From: Photobacterium rosenbergii
Lineage (GTDB): Bacteria; Pseudomonadota; Gammaproteobacteria; Enterobacterales; Vibrionaceae
Reading direction: 5' to 3'
Assembly (NCBI RefSeq): GCF_003026455.1
Contig: NZ_PYMB01000008.1
Span: 62,001 to 126,000 of the forward strand
Length of the DNA: 64,000 nt
A model generated the notes under the pieces. The model saw nothing but the letters and a program-made list of their open reading frames with translations. It did not search any database and was not told the origin of the DNA. Positions 7,829 to 16,592 of the stretch are shown piece by piece; positions within the stretch are counted from its first letter, which is position 1, and each line of letters opens with the position of its first letter. Both the position numbers and the translations under genes were made by a program.

Positions 7829-8030
7829 GTCCTAGGGCCAGGGAAAAGCAATAAAAGGGCTTAGGAGCATAGAACCTAGGCCCTAAAGCTCTTAAAGGGC
7901 CTAGGAAGAACGGGACCTTGGACCTAGGCAGAGCAAAAAGCAAAGAAATTGCTCGACGCTTAATGGCCTTTTCAACAACCACCTCCCGCACCCCGCCCCC
8001 CCCCAGAAACTAGGATCTAGGTTCTAGGAG
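7829..8030. repeat. CTAGG-rich intergenic repeat cluster A
   Basis: Seven CTAGG pentamers occur in about 200 bp, starting at 7832, 7876, 7901, 7924, 8010, 8017 and 8024. Four are within the palindrome CCTAGG. The last three form a 7-bp-phased string AACTAGGATCTAGGTTCTAGG. Similar strings recur at 19924-19963 and 56286-56396 in the window. The function is unknown; each unit can pair with its neighbours. Confidence 0.75.
7996..8004. repeat. Homopolymeric tract of nine C
   Basis: Nine consecutive C residues lie between a CCCCG and AGAAACTAGG, 70 bp upstream of the flgB sigma-54 promoter. Such tracts are prone to slippage; no effect on coding is possible here because it is intergenic. Confidence 0.8.
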
Positions 8031-8073
8031 CTATTCCCCCTCCAACCCACTAATTTCCCTCACTTAAAACTTT

Positions 8074-8089
8074 TGGCACAGCCTTTGCT
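8074..8089 (+). promoter_or_regulatory. Sigma-54 promoter of flgBCDE
   Basis: TGGCACAGCCTTTGCT matches the -24/-12 consensus TGGCAC-N5-TTGC, with GG (8075-8076) and GC (8087-8088) at the required 10-base spacing. Start near 8100, 21 bp before the flgB ATG. As a class III gene it would be activated by phosphorylated FlrC. Confidence 0.92.
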
Positions 8090-8120
8090 TTCTATTTGGT
8101 AACGAATTTTGGAGGCAGAT

Positions 8121-8516
8121 ATGTCCATTTCTTTTGATAAAGCACTAGGTGTGCACCAGCATACCGTCGGCGTACGCGGCAAACGTGCAGAAACGCTGGC
8201 CAGCAACCTTGCTAATGCCAACACGCCGGGGTACAAGGCGAAAGATATCGACTTCCAGCGGGCCCTCAATGCGGCAACCTCGGGGGCAAAAGTTGGCCTC
8301 AGCCGTACTGACGGTCGGCATATTTCTGCCTCTACACAGGTATCAGGCGAGCAAAAGTACCGTGTTCCTACCCAACCGGACACCGGTGACGGCAATACTG
8401 TTGATGCTCAGCTAGAGCAGAACCTATTTATGCAGAACTCACTGGAGTATCAGGCATCGTTGGATTTTCTTGGGGCAAAATTCAAAAACCTGAGCAAGGC
8501 ACTGAGAGGGGATTAA
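8121..8516 (+). CDS. flgB: Flagellar proximal rod protein FlgB
   Basis: FlgB is a subunit of the proximal rod that joins the MS ring/FliE to the distal rod. The 131-residue product carries the flagellar basal-body rod signature near residues 25-40 (ETLASNLANANTPGYKAKDI) and the C-terminal helix NLFMQNSLEYQASLDFLG. I chose the ATG at 8121 because GGAGG lies 5 bp upstream; a TTG four codons earlier overlaps that site. First gene of flgBCDE under a sigma-54 promoter. Confidence 0.96.
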   Translation: MSISFDKALGVHQHTVGVRGKRAETLASNLANANTPGYKAKDIDFQRALNAATSGAKVGLSRTDGRHISASTQVSGEQKYRVPTQPDTGDGNTVDAQLEQNLFMQNSLEYQASLDFLGAKFKNLSKALRGD

Positions 8517-8519
8517 TAA

Positions 8520-8936
8520 ATGAGCTTGTTTAATATCTTCAACGTAACGGGATCGGCCATGAGTGCAGAGTCGGTACGTTTGAATACCACGTCCAGTAAC
8601 CTTGCCAATGCCAATACAGTCAGTAGCTCTGCAGAAGAAACCTACAAGGCGAGGCACCCTGTTTTTGCGGCAGAGCTGCAAGGTGCCAGTTATAAGCGCA
8701 GCGAAAGTGTGCCGGTCCAGGTCAAGGCAATTGTTGAAAGCGAGAAGCCATTGAGTGCTGAATACAACCCGGATCACCCGTTGGCCAATGCCGAAGGTTA
8801 TATCTACAAGCCAAATGTTAACGTGATGGAAGAAATGGCCAACATGATTTCAGCATCGCGTTCGTACCAGAACAATGTCCAGGTGGCAGATGCCAGCAAG
8901 CAGATGCTAATGAAAACCCTGCAGATGGGTAAGTAA
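8520..8936 (+). CDS. flgC: Flagellar proximal rod protein FlgC
   Basis: FlgC is the second proximal rod component, exported through the type III apparatus. The 138 residues include the rod motif SVRLNTTSSNLANANTVSSS at the N-terminus and the conserved C-terminal helix with VNVMEEMANMISASRSYQNN. It follows flgB after 3 bp. GAGAGGGG in the flgB 3' end acts as ribosome site. It is part of the flgBCDE unit. Confidence 0.96.
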   Translation: MSLFNIFNVTGSAMSAESVRLNTTSSNLANANTVSSSAEETYKARHPVFAAELQGASYKRSESVPVQVKAIVESEKPLSAEYNPDHPLANAEGYIYKPNVNVMEEMANMISASRSYQNNVQVADASKQMLMKTLQMGK

Positions 8937-8953
8937 GGTAGGGAGAAACGGCA

Positions 8954-9679
8954 ATGAGCAGTATTAACGGTGCGGGTTCTAACAACCTTTCCTATCTTGA
9001 TCAGCTAAAGTCGATGCAGGAAAAGAAGGTTCAGGATGAGCAGAAGGTCACAGGCCAGAACCAGCTAAAGCAAGAAGACTTCCTGTCCCTACTGACCAAG
9101 CAGTTGTCACAGCAGGACCCGTTCGAACCGGTCGGTAATGACAAGATGATCGCCCAGATGGCCTCGTTTGCCACAGTGGATGGTATCAACCAAATGAATG
9201 AGCAGTTCGGCTTGCTCAATACCGCCATGACATCGAATCAGGCGCTTCAGGCCTCGACCTTGGTCGGCCAGGATGTACTGGTGCCAAGTGCCACAGGCAT
9301 GAAAGCAACAGAAGGTGGTTTAAGTGGCCGTGTTCGTCTGACCAATTCACTTGACCAAGCCATGATGCGCGTTGAAACCCCACAGGGTGAATTGGTGCGT
9401 ACCATCAATTTGGGTGCCAAGGGTGCCGGTGACCATGATATCGAGTGGGATGGCAAGAACGAGCAGGGCAAATTGATGCCGGAGGGGCAATACACTATCC
9501 GGGTATCGGGCCTTGTCGGCGGCGAAACACAGAACTATGACGTATTCACCCATGCTAACGTAAACAGCGTGGTAATGGGGCAAGGGGACGGCCAGGTGCT
9601 ACTGAACCTAGCGGGCCTCGATAAACAATTTAATTTGGCTGATGTACTTCAGGTCGGAAAAGCACAAGCGAAAGGATAA
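8954..9679 (+). CDS. flgD: Flagellar hook cap / hook assembly protein FlgD
   Basis: FlgD caps the growing hook and directs FlgE polymerisation. It has 241 residues. The N-terminal capping segment (about 35-80) includes LKQEDFLSLLTKQLSQQDP and MIAQMASFATVDGI. The central FlgD Ig-like domain includes DIEWDGKNEQGKLMPEGQYT, and a Tudor-like portion is at the ends. GGGAGA lies 7 bp before the ATG. It precedes its client flgE by 6 bp. Confidence 0.96.
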   Translation: MSSINGAGSNNLSYLDQLKSMQEKKVQDEQKVTGQNQLKQEDFLSLLTKQLSQQDPFEPVGNDKMIAQMASFATVDGINQMNEQFGLLNTAMTSNQALQASTLVGQDVLVPSATGMKATEGGLSGRVRLTNSLDQAMMRVETPQGELVRTINLGAKGAGDHDIEWDGKNEQGKLMPEGQYTIRVSGLVGGETQNYDVFTHANVNSVVMGQGDGQVLLNLAGLDKQFNLADVLQVGKAQAKG

Positions 9680-9685
9680 TCAATA

Positions 9686-10996
9686 ATGAGCATGAATATT
9701 GCCTTGAGTGGCCTGGGTGCGGCTCAAAAAGATCTCAACACAACCAGTAACAACATCGCCAACGCCAATACTTATGGCTTCAAAGAGTCTCGTGCCGAGT
9801 TCGCTGATGTGTACTCCAACTCCATCTTTTCGAACTCCAAGACCACGACCGGTGGCGGTGTGCAGACTGCGACCGTAGCCCAGCAGTTCCATGAAGGGTC
9901 GAGTATCTATACCAACAACCCGCTTGATCTACGTGTGTCGGGTACTGGTTTCTTCGCGGTAGCGCCGAACAAGACAGAGCCTGCCAACAACAACCTGACG
10001 CGTAATGGTGCCTTTCACCTTAACAACAACAACGAGATCGTTAACTCTGACAACAACTACCTGCTTGGCTACGAGGTGAACCAGGATACCAATACGGTTG
10101 CATCTTATGAGCCTAAGCCAATGGCAATCGACGACACGTTTGGCCAACCGAATATGTCGAAGAACATGAACATTTCGATGAATTTGCCAAGCGGTGAGTC
10201 TACGCCGAAGGTCGCACAGTTCGATTTCAATGATCCTGACTCGTACAACAAGTCGACCTCATCGACGATTTATGACTCGCTAGGCAACCCGCTGAAAATG
10301 TCAGCCTACTACGTGAAGCAGGATGACAGCGCACCTGGCGCGCAAGAGAATATGTGGAATGTCTACTACACGGTCAGTGACAGTGGTGGTGAAAAAGCCC
10401 TCGATGTCTTGAACGGTGTTGATAGTGGTGCCGGCCATTTTGGTCACCAATTGCAATTTGATGCCGGTGGCCAGTTGATCACCACGCCGCCAAACTTCCA
10501 GACCGAGGATTTCCAGTCTGCTGGTATTCAGCTTGGTGGTGCCGATGGTACCCAGAACCTGATCTTCAACTATGATGAGCCGACTCAGTACGCCTCACCG
10601 TTTGAAATCCGCAAGCTGGAAGATGAAGACGGTGCGACGACGGGCTACCTATCCAATGTCGATATCGATTCTGACGGCAACATCCTTGCATCGTACTCAA
10701 ACGGCAAAGACAAGGTCATTGGCCGCGTCGCTATGGCACGTGTGGCTAATGAGCAGGGGTTAGCCCAGCTTGGCGGTACGCTTTGGAACGTGACTCAAGA
10801 TTCAGGCGCGGCTGTATGGGGCGATGCGTCACAAGGATCATTTGGTTCGATTAAAAATGGTACGCTGGAGCAATCGAATATCGACATGACCCAGGAGCTA
10901 GTGGACTTGATCACCGCTCAGCGTAACTTCCAGGCCAGTTCGCGTGCTTTGGATGTAAATAATCAGCTGCAGCAGAACATCTTGCAGATCCGTTAA
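9686..10996 (+). CDS. flgE: Flagellar hook protein FlgE
   Basis: FlgE polymerises into the hook, the universal joint between rod and filament. The 436-residue product has the N-terminal rod/hook motif (DLNTTSNNIANANTYGFKES). The variable D1/D2 hook domains are rich in N, D and S, and the C-terminal D0 helix has NIDMTQELVDLITAQRNFQ. A Shine-Dalgarno AAAGGA lies before the ATG. It is last in flgBCDE, followed by a factor-independent terminator. Confidence 0.96.
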   Translation: MSMNIALSGLGAAQKDLNTTSNNIANANTYGFKESRAEFADVYSNSIFSNSKTTTGGGVQTATVAQQFHEGSSIYTNNPLDLRVSGTGFFAVAPNKTEPANNNLTRNGAFHLNNNNEIVNSDNNYLLGYEVNQDTNTVASYEPKPMAIDDTFGQPNMSKNMNISMNLPSGESTPKVAQFDFNDPDSYNKSTSSTIYDSLGNPLKMSAYYVKQDDSAPGAQENMWNVYYTVSDSGGEKALDVLNGVDSGAGHFGHQLQFDAGGQLITTPPNFQTEDFQSAGIQLGGADGTQNLIFNYDEPTQYASPFEIRKLEDEDGATTGYLSNVDIDSDGNILASYSNGKDKVIGRVAMARVANEQGLAQLGGTLWNVTQDSGAAVWGDASQGSFGSIKNGTLEQSNIDMTQELVDLITAQRNFQASSRALDVNNQLQQNILQIR

Positions 10997-11016
10997 TTAT
11001 AACCTGCCCTAGATTG

Positions 11017-11048
11017 AGCCCATAGCGAGACGGTTGTGGGCTTTTTTT
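11017..11048 (+). terminator. Terminator after flgE
   Basis: AGCCCA (11017-11022) pairs with TGGGCT (11037-11042), with partial pairing extending into the loop, followed by seven T residues. It separates the flgBCDE unit from flgFGHIJ. Confidence 0.82.
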
Positions 11049-11210
11049 ATGCCATTTTTTTGACGGCGCAGTTATCCGGCTACATAGTATTGTTCGCTCC
11101 TTGACCACAACCGCCAGTTAAGCGGCAACTCTTTTCCCCTTTATTCTCTCTAGTCTCCCTTTTTTGCTTTGTTTTCTTTAAAATCAGCGCCCTAGCGATA
11201 GCTTTATCGC

Positions 11211-11226
11211 TGGTATGCTTTTTGCA
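11211..11226 (+). promoter_or_regulatory. Sigma-54 promoter of flgFGHIJ
   Basis: TGGTATGCTTTTTGCA has GG at 11212-11213 and GC at 11224-11225 with exactly 10 bases between, and a perfect TTGCA -12 box. Start near 11236, 25 bp before the flgF ATG. Confidence 0.88.
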
Positions 11227-11260
11227 TTGCTAATGCTTATCGATATAGGGGACAGCATAG

Positions 11261-12013
11261 ATGGATCGCGCATTATTTCTTGCCATGAGTGGCGCCAAAC
11301 AAGATATGTACGGCATGCAGGTTGCAGCAAACAACCTCGCTAACGTTAATACCACAGGTTTCCGTGCAGATCTGCAACAGGCAAGAAGTATGCAGGCTTA
11401 TGGTGAAGGTTTGCCGACCCGCGTTTTTTCAATGACTGAGCGTCCGGGTAACAACTTCGAGCAGGGTTCGGTAAAAATGACCGGGCGTGCCATGGATGTT
11501 GCGGTTGAAGGCAATGGTTGGTTGGCCGTACAAGATGCCTCAGGCCAAGAAGCCTATACCCGAGCAGGTCACCTGAAGATTGATGAGATGGGTATGCTGC
11601 AAAACAGCAATGGCCAACTTATTTTAGGTGAAGCAGATGCACCTATCTTCGTACCGCTCCCTATCAACAAAATTGAAATCCAAAAAGACGGCACGGTCAG
11701 TATCTTGCCGCAGGGTGCGCCACCGGAAGCTATGGTGGCCATTAACCGGATCAAACTGGTTAACCCTGAAAATAATAGTTTGTACAAAGACGTTGATGGC
11801 TTGTTTAAGCCAACAAACCCAAATCCACAAGGATTGGAAGCTGATGCGGGCGTAACCTTGCTCAGTGGTGCCCTTGAAGGCAGCAACGTCAATGCGGTGG
11901 GTGAAATGGTCAGTATGATTGACCTTCAGCGCCACTTTGAAATGCAAGTCAAATTGATGAAAACCGCAGAAGACATGGATAAAGCGTCTTCATCTTTAAT
12001 GCGTATCGGATAA
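11261..12013 (+). CDS. flgF: Flagellar proximal rod protein FlgF
   Basis: FlgF is a rod subunit between the FlgB/FlgC part and FlgG. The 250-residue product has the N-terminal motif GMQVAANNLANVNTTGFRAD, the FlgF-type middle segment MDVAVEGNGWLAVQD, and the C-terminal helix with EMVSMIDLQRHFEMQ. TAGGGGA lies 9 bp before the ATG. It is the first gene behind a sigma-54 promoter and transcribed with flgGHIJ. Confidence 0.96.
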   Translation: MDRALFLAMSGAKQDMYGMQVAANNLANVNTTGFRADLQQARSMQAYGEGLPTRVFSMTERPGNNFEQGSVKMTGRAMDVAVEGNGWLAVQDASGQEAYTRAGHLKIDEMGMLQNSNGQLILGEADAPIFVPLPINKIEIQKDGTVSILPQGAPPEAMVAINRIKLVNPENNSLYKDVDGLFKPTNPNPQGLEADAGVTLLSGALEGSNVNAVGEMVSMIDLQRHFEMQVKLMKTAEDMDKASSSLMRIG

Positions 12014-12030
12014 TAGCGAGGAGTTAACCA

Positions 12031-12819
12031 ATGCATCCAGCTCTATGGGTTAGTAAGACTGGTCTTGATGCCCAGCAAACCAATATCTCAACGGTTTCTA
12101 ATAACCTAGCTAACGCCTCCACTGTGGGTTTCAAGAAAAGCCGTCCGGTTTTTGAAGATTTGTTCTACCAGAATATCAACCAGCCAGGCGGACAGGCGAC
12201 ACAAGATACCACCTTGCCATCGGGTTTGATGCTGGGGGCTGGCTCGAAAGTCGTCGCCACCCAGAAAGTGTTCACCCAGGGTAATACCCAAACCACTGAC
12301 AATGCCCTTGATATGATGGTTGAGGGTGATGGGTTCTTCCAGGTGATGTTGCCAGACGGCAATATCGGATACACCCGTAATGGCCAATTCACGGTCAGTA
12401 ACGAAGGCCAGATTGTGACCTCGGGTGCGGGTTATGTCTTGGAGCCAGAAATTGTTGTTCCAGACAATGCCGTGGCGATTACGGTCGGGACGGACGGTGA
12501 AGTTTCTGCCCGTATTCGTGATCAGCAAGAAAACCAGGTGCTGGGTCAGATCAACCTGACTAACTTTATCAATCCAGGCGGTTTGGAGCCTATTGGTCAG
12601 AACCTTTACTTGCCGACAGGGGCAAGTGGCGATCCACAGGAAGGGATCCCGGGCCTTGATGGTTTTGGCAGTGTTCGTCAATCAATGCTGGAAACTTCCA
12701 ATGTGAATGTCACTGAGGAGCTGGTCAATATGATTGAGGCGCAGCGGGTTTACGAGATGAACTCCAAGGTGATATCAACCGTGGATCAGATGCTGAGCTA
12801 CGTTAACCAGCAGCTATAA
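12031..12819 (+). CDS. flgG: Flagellar distal rod protein FlgG
   Basis: FlgG makes up the distal rod that passes through the P and L rings. It has 262 residues, the usual length. The N-terminal motif is TVSNNLANASTVGFKKSRPV, the central stretch is LDMMVEGDGFFQV, and the C-terminal helix is NVTEELVNMIEAQRVYEMN. GAGGAG is 6 bp before the ATG, 17 bp after flgF. Confidence 0.97.
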   Translation: MHPALWVSKTGLDAQQTNISTVSNNLANASTVGFKKSRPVFEDLFYQNINQPGGQATQDTTLPSGLMLGAGSKVVATQKVFTQGNTQTTDNALDMMVEGDGFFQVMLPDGNIGYTRNGQFTVSNEGQIVTSGAGYVLEPEIVVPDNAVAITVGTDGEVSARIRDQQENQVLGQINLTNFINPGGLEPIGQNLYLPTGASGDPQEGIPGLDGFGSVRQSMLETSNVNVTEELVNMIEAQRVYEMNSKVISTVDQMLSYVNQQL

Positions 12820-12832
12820 CAGGGAGTAAGGT

Positions 12833-13600
12833 ATGGGTAAGTATTGGCTGGTTTTGCTGGTGGCATTGTTATCGGGCTGTGTTCAGGACTTTGATACGGG
12901 CTCGGATCAAGATAGTGCTGTTAGTGATGTTGATGCTGTAGAAGGCACTACAGATCAAAGCGATGGCATTATCGGCTTGGTTAGAACCCGGGAAGATGCG
13001 GTACAGGGCGATCCGAACTGGTCATCTGTCCGCCCACCGGAAAAACCGGAACATTATGCGACCTCTACCGGTTCGCTGTTTAGCAATACTAACTCAATGG
13101 GGCTCTATAACGATTCTCGTCCAACAGGCTTGGGCGATATTGTCACCGTTCTACTTGAAGAAAATACCCAGGCCCGAAAGAGTGCCAGTTCGGATTTGGG
13201 CAAATCAACAGACATGAATATGCAGCCAATCATGTTGGGCGGCCGTCCGGTCAATATTGGCAATTATGATTTGTCCTATGCCCTGACCAATGACAACTCA
13301 TTCTCCGGTAGCCTTTCTTCGGATCAAAGTAACAGCTTCTCCGGCTCTATCTCCGTCGAAGTCATTGAAGTCCTGCCCAACGGCAACCTGCTGGTAAGGG
13401 GAGAAAAGTGGCTGACCTTAAACAGTGGTGATGAATATATCCGGGTAAGCGGTACCATCCGCCCTGACGATATCGATTCGGAAAACTCTATTCCATCAAC
13501 GCGTATCTCCAACGCCCGTATCCAATACTCGGCAACCGGTGATCGCCAAGACACCCAAACCCCGAGTTGGTTTGCCCGATTCTTCAATGCGGCGATGTAA
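12833..13600 (+). CDS. flgH: Flagellar L-ring lipoprotein FlgH
   Basis: FlgH builds the L ring in the outer membrane. It has 255 residues, with a lipoprotein signal (MGKYWLVLLVALLSGC, acylated cysteine at residue 16). An acidic linker follows, then the FlgH core with SLFSNTNSMGLYNDSRPTG, GDIVTVLLEE and the C-terminal barrel strands (VIEVLPNGNLLVRGEK, RVSGTIRPDDI). GGGAG lies 7 bp before the ATG. It is between flgG and flgI in the usual order. Confidence 0.97.
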   Translation: MGKYWLVLLVALLSGCVQDFDTGSDQDSAVSDVDAVEGTTDQSDGIIGLVRTREDAVQGDPNWSSVRPPEKPEHYATSTGSLFSNTNSMGLYNDSRPTGLGDIVTVLLEENTQARKSASSDLGKSTDMNMQPIMLGGRPVNIGNYDLSYALTNDNSFSGSLSSDQSNSFSGSISVEVIEVLPNGNLLVRGEKWLTLNSGDEYIRVSGTIRPDDIDSENSIPSTRISNARIQYSATGDRQDTQTPSWFARFFNAAM

Positions 13601-13603
13601 GTC

Positions 13604-14722
13604 ATGAAAAAGTTATTACAATCAGTGCTATTTGGCTTGTTAATGCTGTCGGTTCTCCCGGTTGCCTTGCCGCAAGCACACGCTGCAAGGATTAAAGATG
13701 TTGCAGCCGTTGCCGGTGTACGTGACAACCAGTTGGTGGGTTATGGTTTGGTGGTAGGTTTGCCGGGAACAGGTGAATCGTCATCGGCGTATTACACCGA
13801 ACAAAGCTTCCGTGCCATGCTAAATAACTTCGGGATTAACATCCCGGAAGGTGAGCGTTTCCGTACCCGAAATGTCGCTGCTGTGGCTGTCCATGCGACG
13901 CTGCCACCGTTTTCCAAGCAGGGCCAGCAAATTGATGTGACGGTTTCTTCGGTAGGTTCGGCCAAGAGCCTACGTGGTGGCACACTGTTGCAAACCTTCC
14001 TCAAAGGTTTGGACGGTAACATCTATGCGGTTGCCCAAGGTAGCCTAGTGGTGGGTGGTTTTACCGCTGATGGCGCTGATGGTTCGCGTATTGTCAGCAA
14101 CACCCCAACTGTCGGCACCATTCCTTCCGGTGCGATTGTCGAGCAGGAAGTACCGAACCCGTTTGGCCGTGGCGATTTCCTAACGTTCAACCTGTTCGAA
14201 CCGGACTTCTCTACCGCCCAGAACATGGTCGATGCCATTAACAGCTTCCTGGGTCCTGACGTGGCCTCGGCGATGGACGCAGCATCGGTAAGAGTTCGCG
14301 CGCCTCGTGATGTGAGCCAGCGGGTTGCTTTTCTATCCACCATTGAAAATGTCGAGTTCGAGACCGCGGATTCCGGCGCACAAATTATCGTTAACTCCCG
14401 TACAGGTACGATTGTGATTGGCCAGCATGTCCGACTGAAACCTGCGGCGATCACCCATGGCGGAATGACGGTATCTATCAAGGAAAACCTATCGGCGAGT
14501 CAGCCGAATGCTTTTTCTGGTGGTCAAACGGTGGTGGTGCCAGACAGTGAAATTACCGTGACCGAAGAAGACTCGCGGATGTTCCTGTTCGAGCCGGGTA
14601 TCACGCTGGACGATTTGGTCCGTGCCGTGAATCAGGTTGGCGCTGCCCCGTCCGATTTGATGGCGATTTTGCAAGCGTTGAAACAAGCCGGCGCCATCGA
14701 AGGCCAGTTGATCATCATCTAA
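13604..14722 (+). CDS. flgI: Flagellar P-ring protein FlgI
   Basis: FlgI polymerises around the rod in the peptidoglycan layer as the P ring, with FlgA as its chaperone. The 372-residue product has a signal peptide (ending near QAHA, residues 1-27) and the hallmark segments [30 protein letters not shown], and the C-terminal [20 protein letters not shown]. It starts 3 bp after the flgH stop. There is no sign of truncation. Confidence 0.97.
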   Translation: MKKLLQSVLFGLLMLSVLPVALPQAHAARIKDVAAVAGVRDNQLVGYGLVVGLPGTGESSSAYYTEQSFRAMLNNFGINIPEGERFRTRNVAAVAVHATLPPFSKQGQQIDVTVSSVGSAKSLRGGTLLQTFLKGLDGNIYAVAQGSLVVGGFTADGADGSRIVSNTPTVGTIPSGAIVEQEVPNPFGRGDFLTFNLFEPDFSTAQNMVDAINSFLGPDVASAMDAASVRVRAPRDVSQRVAFLSTIENVEFETADSGAQIIVNSRTGTIVIGQHVRLKPAAITHGGMTVSIKENLSASQPNAFSGGQTVVVPDSEITVTEEDSRMFLFEPGITLDDLVRAVNQVGAAPSDLMAILQALKQAGAIEGQLIII

Positions 14723-14734
14723 CGGGAGAGCTTG

Positions 14735-15799
14735 ATGAAAAGTCCGACTGATACCAGCTTTGTTCTTGATATCTCAAGCCTTGATCGCCTACGGGCCGGG
14801 GTAAAAACCGGTAAAGATGGTGAGCAGGCCAGTTTGCAGGCGGCTGCCGAGCAGTTTGAAGCCATCTTCACCCAGATGATGTTCAAATCAATGCGCGAGG
14901 CAAACTCTGCGTTTGAGTCGGATCTGATGAGCAGCCGCAATACCAAGTTCTTCGAGCAGATGCACGATGAGCAGATGGCCAGCGAGTTGAGTCGCAGTAA
15001 TTCTTTGGGCCTAGCGGATATGATTGTCCAGCAACTCGGTGCCCATCAAGATGTTGACTCAGTAAAGCAAAGTGACGGTACGCTTGATAAAGGGCAGTCA
15101 TTTATTGAGTTAGGCAAAGATGGCAAATACCTGCCTTTTGAGCGGCAAGATTTCAGTGCGGGTAGGCGGGCCGAAAGTCATCCGGATAAGAGCGATTCTG
15201 CTGCAGGGCCAAAGCCGGTCATTAGCGAGGCAGAAATTAGCCAGATAGCGAACAAAGCCATTGCTCAGCGTAACATGGAAAGTACGTTGTCAGCAGCGCC
15301 AGTTTCGAAGCAACAGCCAGAGAGTTTCGACTCTCCGCAAGCTTTTGTTACCCACATGGCCCCGTATGCCCGTCGTACGGCTAATGTACTTGGGGTTGAT
15401 CCTGCGGTGTTGATTGCACAGGCAGCCTTGGAAACAGGCTGGGGGAAAAAAGTCATCAGTAATGCGGCAGGTAATAGTAATAACCTTTTCAATATCAAGG
15501 CAGATCCGAGTTGGAAAGGGGATAAGATGGCAACACAAACATTGGAATATCATCAAGGGATTGCGGTTCAGGAGCGGGCTGCATTTCGGTCTTATGATTC
15601 TTTTGATGAAAGTTTCAATGACTATGTGCAGTTCTTGAAACAGAATCCAAGGTATTCGGTGGCATTAGAAAATACGCAAGATCCAAAAGCGTTTATTAAT
15701 GAGATCCACAAAGCTGGATATGCAACAGATCCGAGGTACAGCGAGAAAGTTATGCGGGTATTTGATCAGGTGAGCGATCTAATGGAGAAAGAACTTTAA
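14735..15799 (+). CDS. flgJ: Rod scaffold and peptidoglycan hydrolase FlgJ
   Basis: FlgJ caps the growing rod and opens the peptidoglycan for it. The 354 residues contain the N-terminal rod-scaffold domain (about 20-100, EQFEAIFTQMMFKSMREANS). A linker follows, then a C-terminal N-acetylglucosaminidase domain (about 200-354) with the catalytic Glu in QAALETGWGK, NLFNIKA and GYATDPRYSEKV. ATG 14735 has GGGAGA 6 bp upstream; a TTG directly before it is an unlikely start. Last gene of flgFGHIJ; I see no clear terminator, only the stop of a convergent small gene 18 bp later. Confidence 0.96.
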   Translation: MKSPTDTSFVLDISSLDRLRAGVKTGKDGEQASLQAAAEQFEAIFTQMMFKSMREANSAFESDLMSSRNTKFFEQMHDEQMASELSRSNSLGLADMIVQQLGAHQDVDSVKQSDGTLDKGQSFIELGKDGKYLPFERQDFSAGRRAESHPDKSDSAAGPKPVISEAEISQIANKAIAQRNMESTLSAAPVSKQQPESFDSPQAFVTHMAPYARRTANVLGVDPAVLIAQAALETGWGKKVISNAAGNSNNLFNIKADPSWKGDKMATQTLEYHQGIAVQERAAFRSYDSFDESFNDYVQFLKQNPRYSVALENTQDPKAFINEIHKAGYATDPRYSEKVMRVFDQVSDLMEKEL

Positions 15800-15817
15800 T
15801 AATACAGTCAATAAAAT

Positions 15818-16000
15818 TTAAACAAACACATCAACGATTGAAGAAATAATCTTCAACGTATCTTCACTTTCTGACAAAGCAGATTGAATTTCATTCGTCT
15901 CTACCTTTTCTTGGTTTCCTTCCCGAATATTATCCATTACAACAGGTGCAATAATTTCCTTGATGGCATAGCCGAGCAATGTTGCAAGTCCTATGTTCAT
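15818..16000 (-). CDS. Putative small protein antisense to the flagellar operons (60 aa)
   Basis: I do not recognise this. The ATG at 16000 is preceded by AGGCGG at 6-7 bp, and a TATAAT-like -10 lies about 40 bp further upstream on the same strand. The peptide has a hydrophobic N-terminal helix (MNIGLATLLGYAIKEIIAPV), an acidic, E/S/N-rich middle and a hydrophobic end. It is opposite in direction to all neighbouring flagellar genes and lies in AT-rich DNA, which suggests independent origin. It could be a chance frame; the ribosome site is the best evidence for it. Confidence 0.48.
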   Translation of the reverse strand: MNIGLATLLGYAIKEIIAPVVMDNIREGNQEKVETNEIQSALSESEDTLKIISSIVDVFV

Positions 16001-16576
16001 AACTACCGCCTATAAATTGCTTGTTGAGAATATACGTTGATTATATATACAAGTTGTACTGTTTATCTAGTGTAATGTTAATTAAATTATTAGTGTTAGA
16101 TCGGGTTAACATTTTGTTGGGTTGTTGTGTCTGTTATGTGTTTTTTGGCTCCATACATATAAATTAGATAAAAAACTTATGAAATGGGTTGCTTCAGATA
16201 TACGGTGATTTTTGGTGGCTTTGAATTTATTCCTTTAAAATCAATAACTAATTTGTTTATTGGTTTTCAAGTCAAAGTAATAGTCGAGGTTTTGTGCTGA
16301 AAAAATATAAAATGACTATTTAAGTGCTTGATTTTGGTTTTTAGTTTCAATGCGGTTGGCATTATTTTTAATGTGGGTACTTAACGGGGAGAGGGAAATA
16401 GAATTCAAGACGGAATATTGGAATAAATGTCATATTAATATTTCACTTACTGCAGTTTGTGAATACAGCCGGCATCACCTCTCTACAGTTTGATATATTG
16501 CTCAATATCACATCTATAACTACTCCTTGAGATATGCTGTTCAAACAGTAATCACTTACGCTGTTGTTAACTTTAT

Positions 16577-16592
16577 TGGCCTATTTTTTGCA
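16577..16592 (+). promoter_or_regulatory. Sigma-54 promoter of flgKL
   Basis: TGGCCTATTTTTTGCA has GG (16578-16579) and GC (16590-16591) with the 10-base spacing and a perfect TTGCA -12 box. Start near 16603, about 45 bp before the flgK ATG. Confidence 0.88.

Larger units (their letters stand above)
7790..8120 (+). other. Intergenic region cheR-flgB (331 bp)
   Basis: No coding region is supported here. It holds a CTAGG-rich repeat cluster (7829-8030), a nine-base C tract (7996-8004) and the sigma-54 promoter of flgB (8074-8089). I see no convincing terminator for cheR; the repeat cluster has several short inverted CCTAGG-type sequences that could fold. Confidence 0.7.

Noticed and set aside
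7800-7991. Minus-strand open frame of 63 codons in the cheR-flgB gap
   Set aside because: It is translated from the CTAGG repeats, has no ribosome site and shows no domain-like pattern.
12106-12681. 191-codon minus-strand open frame opposite flgG
   Set aside because: It is a shadow of flgG, which has full family similarity, and it lacks a ribosome site.
14023-14481. 152-codon minus-strand open frame opposite flgI
   Set aside because: flgI is intact and conserved over the same bases; the reverse frame has no start signal.
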